Assembly: GCF_002409645.1 (NCBI RefSeq)
Contig: NZ_DHNR01000045.1
Span: forward strand, 508-45,425
DNA: 44,918 nt
Origin: Acetobacter sp. UBA5411
GTDB taxonomy: Bacteria > Pseudomonadota > Alphaproteobacteria > Acetobacterales > Acetobacteraceae
Direction: 5' to 3'
Position numbers and translations under genes: made by a program
The notes under the pieces: generated by a model
Seen by the model: only the letters and a program-made list of their open reading frames with translations
Told to the model about the DNA's origin: nothing
Databases searched by the model: none
In this document: positions 40,756 to 44,918 of the stretch, in pieces
Layout of the letters: the number at the start of each line of letters is the position of its first letter
Numbering within the stretch: position 1 is the first letter of the stretch

Positions 40756-41682
40756 TCAGTAAACCTCGGGCACGATCAGCGATTCAGGTGTGGGCTGACG
40801 CTCATAATCCGGGTGGTATGTGCGCGGCGGCAACTGCGCCAGCGGACGTTCCACTGCTTCGTAAGGCACCTGCGAAAGCAGATGATTGATGCAATTCAGA
40901 CGTGCCTTTTTCTTGTCCACTGCCTGCACGACCCACCAGGGCGCTTCTTCAATGCTTGAGCGCTCAAGCATTTCTTCCTTGGCGCGGGTATAGTCTTCCC
41001 ACCGGATGCGGCTCTGCAGGTCCATCGGGCTGAGTTTCCACTGCTTCAATGGATCCTCAATACGAGCGCGGAAACGGCGTTCCTGCTCATCATCCGTGAT
41101 AGAAAACCAGTATTTCACAAGTTTGATGCCGCTTCTGACCAGCATGCGCTCAAACTCGGGGACGGAGCGGAAGAATTCTTCATACTGCTCGTCGGTGCAG
41201 AATCCCATGACGCGCTCAACGCCCGCCCGATTATACCAGCTACGATCAAAGAGAACGATTTCACCGGCGGAAGGCAGGTGGCTGACATAACGCTGGAAAT
41301 ACCACTGCGTGCGCTCACGCTCCGTAGGTGCTGACAAAGCGGCTACCCGGCAGATACGCGGATTCAGGCGCTGGGTAATGCGTTTGATCGCGCCTCCCTT
41401 ACCTGCCGAATCACGTCCTTCGAACAGCACGACAAGGCGATAGCCGGTTTCCTGCACCCAGTCCTGCAATTTGACGAGTTCACCCTGCATACGCAGAAGT
41501 TCACGGAAATAGGTCCGGCGGAAAGAACCGCCTTCTACAGCCTCACCCTCAAAACGTCGGTCATCGAGTTCAAGCTCGAATTCTTCGTCAATATCGTCGA
41601 GAATTTCCTCGCGGGTGCGAAGCCGTTCTTCCACCGCAGACAAGGCTGCCCGTTCTTCGCTCACCACATTCTCTCCCATCAT
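40756..41682 (-). CDS. ppk2: Polyphosphate kinase 2
   Basis: 308 residues, the size of single-domain class I PPK2. Walker A is GRDSAGKGG (89-97); Walker B/lid is IVLFDRSWYNRAGVERVMGF with Asp146. KYWFSITDDEQERRFRARIEDPLKQWKLSPMD is the lid module signature. It moves phosphate between polyphosphate and nucleoside diphosphates or monophosphates in the cytoplasm; the substrate class cannot be proven from sequence alone. An acidic, Arg-rich helical lead (about 8-50) precedes the core. It lies downstream of the PiT transporter and porin genes on the same strand, which fits a phosphate-storage role. Confidence 0.94.
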   Translation of the reverse strand: MMGENVVSEERAALSAVEERLRTREEILDDIDEEFELELDDRRFEGEAVEGGSFRRTYFRELLRMQGELVKLQDWVQETGYRLVVLFEGRDSAGKGGAIKRITQRLNPRICRVAALSAPTERERTQWYFQRYVSHLPSAGEIVLFDRSWYNRAGVERVMGFCTDEQYEEFFRSVPEFERMLVRSGIKLVKYWFSITDDEQERRFRARIEDPLKQWKLSPMDLQSRIRWEDYTRAKEEMLERSSIEEAPWWVVQAVDKKKARLNCINHLLSQVPYEAVERPLAQLPPRTYHPDYERQPTPESLIVPEVY

Positions 41683-41803
41683 GACCTCGGATATCGTGAC
41701 TGTTATCCGGAAAATTTCGTGCTCTCGATGTGGCAGAAATTCTGTAACTGGTCATGATATATTGAGCGGATATCAGGAGATTTCATATAAAATACACAAA
41801 TAA

Positions 41804-43261
41804 TCAGAAACTCGTCGTCATATTGAGACCAAACACCGCTGCGTCGCCCACACGTCGGCCGGTCGATGTATTGAGTATCCCACCGCCAACGTGATGGACA
41901 TATTGAAAATCAGGCTGCACCACGACGCCATTCCAGACGGGCGCCTGCCAGGTCAGTTCGATATGATGTTCCGTACGTAAAGGAAGAACGTCATCTGCAC
42001 CGCTTTGCAGACTGTCACGATTGAAACTCCAGGCTCGACTGCCCGCAGTACTCATCCCCCATCCCAGTCCCAGCACGTCATTTGCACGCCAAGGTACGAT
42101 GCCGTGGAATGTAAAACCGGCCTGCACGCCGAAAGACAGGCTGTTCTGCTTCCCGCCTGTTCCCATGATCCGCGCAAAAACACTTGCCGCCTTCGGATCG
42201 TCGCCGTCAGGATTCCAGAACGTCTGATCGACAATGCCGTAAATCATCCAGTTGCCGTGATGCATCAGGGGCTGACCGTTTGAATCGCTCGCCGCCAGAA
42301 GATGTCCCTGCGTATCGTAACGACGATCGGGAAAGGCACCGCTGTCGTAGAAGCCGCCTAGTTTCCACACGCCCGGCAGCGCACCGGACGGCGCATCACT
42401 CAACATGGCGGCATCAACAGAAACATCAACCTCCGCCATCGCAAGAACACCGGTCGAGAGACTGAATCGTGTGCCGGTGGGATTCATGTCCAGCACGGAA
42501 CGCTCACTGAAAAATGCTCCTCCTGTCGGATTGTCGTCCATGACACCGACAAGAATACTGACCGGATAGGTCGGAATAATTCTGGCGCGGATACCCGGAA
42601 CCGAGAGCGGCCAGGATGGTCCTCCGCCATACAGATTGGCCGACGGCACACCCGGCCAGCCAAAATCCGCGTTCAGAAAGAGTGACGCGTTGTCACTGAC
42701 AAGAAATTCCGTGTCCGGATCTATGGCCCCCAAACGGATGTCGAGCCTGTTGTTCCAGAAGCCCTGACCATACCAGAGCTCGAACAGGCGGGTATTCCGA
42801 CCACCGGCATCGTAGCCACTCAGCGTGTTGATCGCCCCGACACGATCTTCCGTCGCCGAACGTCCCCGCAACTGGATGGCGCTTATATTGAACAACCCGT
42901 CATGCCAGCCGAACAAGGGAGCCGTATCGAGGTTGAGGGTGACAATCGTCGCCCCATCATAGGTCGCGCCACGTGACATCCCACCGGACGCAACGCCCCA
43001 CAATTCCTCGACATCCTGAAGGTTGATACGAACGCCATGCGCTCTGAGGCGCGAGCGGACACCATACGGATCACCAAGGAGAGTGGTATCCCATCCCTGC
43101 GGGATGTTGTCGGGAGCCGTACTTGGAAAGGGAAGTGGCACACCGGAAGGAAGAACGTCGGTGACCGGAGGATTATCCGCTGCCTGTGCCGGAGCCGCCA
43201 TCGGGAGGAGTCCTCCCAGAATGACGGCGCCGATGAGACGGGACAGAACGTCCCGCTTCAT
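41804..43261 (-). CDS. OprB-family carbohydrate-selective porin
   Basis: 485 residues from ATG 43261; the frame extends to 43369 inside the transporter gene. A signal peptide (LSRLIGAVILGGLLPMAAPAQA) is followed by an outer-membrane barrel. TLLGDPYGVRSRLRAHGVRINLQDVEELWG, RLDIRLGAIDPDTEFLVSDNASLFLNADFGWPG and YGIVDQTFW are OprB signatures. It ends ALNMTTSF-like (GLNMTTSF) with the terminal Phe of outer-membrane proteins. OprB proteins pass glucose and other sugars. Its start is 5 bases after the PiT stop, so a role in phosphate or phosphorylated-sugar uptake is possible. Confidence 0.88.
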   Translation of the reverse strand: MKRDVLSRLIGAVILGGLLPMAAPAQAADNPPVTDVLPSGVPLPFPSTAPDNIPQGWDTTLLGDPYGVRSRLRAHGVRINLQDVEELWGVASGGMSRGATYDGATIVTLNLDTAPLFGWHDGLFNISAIQLRGRSATEDRVGAINTLSGYDAGGRNTRLFELWYGQGFWNNRLDIRLGAIDPDTEFLVSDNASLFLNADFGWPGVPSANLYGGGPSWPLSVPGIRARIIPTYPVSILVGVMDDNPTGGAFFSERSVLDMNPTGTRFSLSTGVLAMAEVDVSVDAAMLSDAPSGALPGVWKLGGFYDSGAFPDRRYDTQGHLLAASDSNGQPLMHHGNWMIYGIVDQTFWNPDGDDPKAASVFARIMGTGGKQNSLSFGVQAGFTFHGIVPWRANDVLGLGWGMSTAGSRAWSFNRDSLQSGADDVLPLRTEHHIELTWQAPVWNGVVVQPDFQYVHHVGGGILNTSTGRRVGDAAVFGLNMTTSF

Positions 43262-43266
43262 ACCAA

Positions 43267-44880
43267 TCAGAAAACCTGACGCAGCAGGATGTAAAGCACG
43301 CCACTGATCAGCATGGCCGCCGGCAGGGTGATGACCCATGCAAGAGCCATTGTTCTGAGAGTGGACCACTGAAGACCTGAACCATTGGCTGCCATCGTTC
43401 CGGCGACACCCCCGGAAAGAATGTGAGTTGTGGACACTGGCATACCATACCCTTCGGCAAGGCCAATCGTGCCCATGGCCACGATTTCGGCAGCAGCACC
43501 CTGCGCATAGGTCAGATGTGTCTTGCCTATCTTCTCACCAACCGTGATGACAATACGCTTCCAGCCCACCATGGTTCCAAGACCGAGCGCCACGGCGACG
43601 GCAATCTTCACCCAGATCGGGATGAAGCGCGTGCCTTCGTTCAGCGCGGCCATGAATTTCTTGAGGCGGCCATTCTCATCTGTGGTGAACGTATCGCCAC
43701 CCTTCATAGTGCGGATGGCGTCGGAGGTCAGATACATGTCCGTACGGACGTTGGAGACAGAAGCGGACGGCATGCTGCGCAGCGAACCGTAGCTTTTCAC
43801 AGCATTGGAAACGGAGTCGGACAGAACGGCCAGAGCGGACCAGACCTGCGGGCCTGTGACATTGCGGCTGCTCAGAGCGTCACTCACGATATGACGCGCC
43901 TGCTCAATGTCCGGAGCCGATGAGCCCGGAGCGGCATGAGCACGGAAAGCCTCGGCGGCATAATCGGCGGACTGCACGAAGCCCGGTGTCATGCCGTCAG
44001 GCATGGCGCGGTTGAGCGCATAAGCCGTAGGCGCTGCACCGATGAGGATCAGCATGATCAGGCCCATGCCTTTCTGACCATCGTTGCCACCATGGAAGAA
44101 GGACACGCCGGTGCAGGTGCCGATCAGCAGGCCACGAATCCACCATGGCGGCGGCTGATCACCTTTGGGGGCTTCGTAGAGTTTGCGGTTGCGGATGACG
44201 ACTTTCATCAGGATCAGCAACGCGGCCGACAGCGCGAAACCGCAGATCGGGCTGAACAGCAGGGACTTGAACACTTTGGTGACCTGCACCCAGTCCACAC
44301 CCTGCGTGGCGATGCCGTGCGGGGCCATGAGCTGGTTGGCGATGCCGACGCCCATGATGGAGCCGATCAGGGCATGGGAGGAGGAATTGGGAATACCCAT
44401 CGCCCATGTCGCCAGATTCCAGATGATCGCAGCGAGCAGAAGCGCGAAGATCATGGCGTGACCAGCACCGCTTCCGACCTGAAGGATCAGTTCGACAGGA
44501 AGCAGGGAGACGATGCTGTAGGCGACCGCGCCAGAGGAGACGAGAACACCGAGCAGGTTCCACATGCCGGACCAGACAACGGCGACCAGAGGCGGCAGGC
44601 TGTTGGTGTAAATGACCGTGGCCACGGCGTTGGCCGTGTCATGGAAGCCGTTGACGAATTCAAACCCGAGCGCGATGAGAAGAGCGAGGCCCAGAAGCAC
44701 GAACGCTCCTATGGCCACGCCCTGACCGTCTGCGGCATGAAGGTCTGAGAGAACGCTGTACCCCACGAACCCCAGGGCAATGAAAACGATGCCCAGAAAG
44801 AACATCCGGAAAGCGGGGTGTTCCCCGCCCCGCATATCCGGCCGCCCAGTGGGGATGGCGTCGGCTGTTGTGTCTGACAT
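43267..44880 (-). CDS. pit: Low-affinity inorganic phosphate transporter, PiT family
   Basis: 537 residues with about ten membrane helices. The two PiT signature repeats are present: GFEFVNGFHDTANAVATVIYTNSL near the N-terminus and GMPVSTTHILSGGVAGTMAANG near the C-terminus, plus GIPNSSSHALIGSIMG and SFFHGGNDGQKGMGLIMLI. A soluble insertion of roughly 120 residues (about 305-425) separates the halves. It brings in phosphate or metal-phosphate with protons across the inner membrane. The stop is 5 bases before the porin start. The PhoU-like DUF47 gene that often accompanies pit is not visible; it could lie beyond the window edge. Confidence 0.94.
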   Translation of the reverse strand: MSDTTADAIPTGRPDMRGGEHPAFRMFFLGIVFIALGFVGYSVLSDLHAADGQGVAIGAFVLLGLALLIALGFEFVNGFHDTANAVATVIYTNSLPPLVAVVWSGMWNLLGVLVSSGAVAYSIVSLLPVELILQVGSGAGHAMIFALLLAAIIWNLATWAMGIPNSSSHALIGSIMGVGIANQLMAPHGIATQGVDWVQVTKVFKSLLFSPICGFALSAALLILMKVVIRNRKLYEAPKGDQPPPWWIRGLLIGTCTGVSFFHGGNDGQKGMGLIMLILIGAAPTAYALNRAMPDGMTPGFVQSADYAAEAFRAHAAPGSSAPDIEQARHIVSDALSSRNVTGPQVWSALAVLSDSVSNAVKSYGSLRSMPSASVSNVRTDMYLTSDAIRTMKGGDTFTTDENGRLKKFMAALNEGTRFIPIWVKIAVAVALGLGTMVGWKRIVITVGEKIGKTHLTYAQGAAAEIVAMGTIGLAEGYGMPVSTTHILSGGVAGTMAANGSGLQWSTLRTMALAWVITLPAAMLISGVLYILLRQVF

Positions 44881-44918
44881 GTATTTACCACTCAGTAAGA
44901 AAAACTGGTGCCCTTCTA

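Noticed and set aside
1..44918. CRISPR arrays, IS elements, prophage or toxin-antitoxin pairs
   Set aside because: I scanned for regularly spaced repeats, transposases and small paired genes and found none that hold up.

Overview
The window looks like chromosomal, housekeeping-rich DNA from an alphaproteobacterium, most likely an acetic acid bacterium (Acetobacteraceae). That placement is an inference. It rests on the codon and GC character, the gene set (OprB-type porin, expanded TonB system with two ExbD proteins, PiT plus PPK2) and a GC-rich palindromic intergenic element of a kind I associate with this family. I see no IS element, prophage, CRISPR array, rRNA or complete tRNA.

Layout. 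1-1.3 kb: 3' part of a CobW/ZigA-type GTPase and a small overlapping gene. 1.5-4.2 kb: HtrA/DegP protease, TadA and a 46-residue His-rich secreted peptide. 4.3-7 kb: a tight plus-strand run (class I amidotransferase peptidase, RluB-type pseudouridine synthase, RsmD, YigZ). 7-9.3 kb: a Gly/Trp-tailed lipoprotein, then rlmJ-gpsA. 9.7-14.5 kb: two convergent TonB-dependent receptors, the second under a cobalamin riboswitch. 14.9-18 kb: M20 peptidase-pdxA-pdxJ with ATGA overlaps. 18.3-22.2 kb: tonB-exbB-exbD-exbD-TPR operon, which can energise the two receptors. 22.8-27.6 kb: gpx, mrcA (PBP1A) and prfB with an intact programmed +1 frameshift. 28-31 kb: two secreted unknowns, lpxB and a PCuAC-like protein with altered metal ligands. 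31.3-33.5 kb: nrdR-nusB-thiL. 33.7-35.4 kb: a soluble chemoreceptor with duplicated PAS domains. 35.7-39.6 kb: an accessory-looking module (unknown protein, non-heme iron oxygenase, LysR regulator, orphan ABC substrate-binding protein). 39.8-44.9 kb: dienelactone hydrolase, a small membrane protein, then a minus-strand phosphate group (PiT transporter, OprB-like porin, PPK2).

How it fits together. The TonB operon plus receptors form an outer-membrane import block with vitamin B12 as one clear substrate. The pdxA/pdxJ and thiL genes supply PLP and thiamine diphosphate. Pit and ppk2 link phosphate entry to polyphosphate. The least explained parts are the oxygenase/LysR/binding-protein module, the hendecad-repeat exported protein at 29.8 kb, the TPR protein of the TonB operon and the degenerate PCuAC protein.
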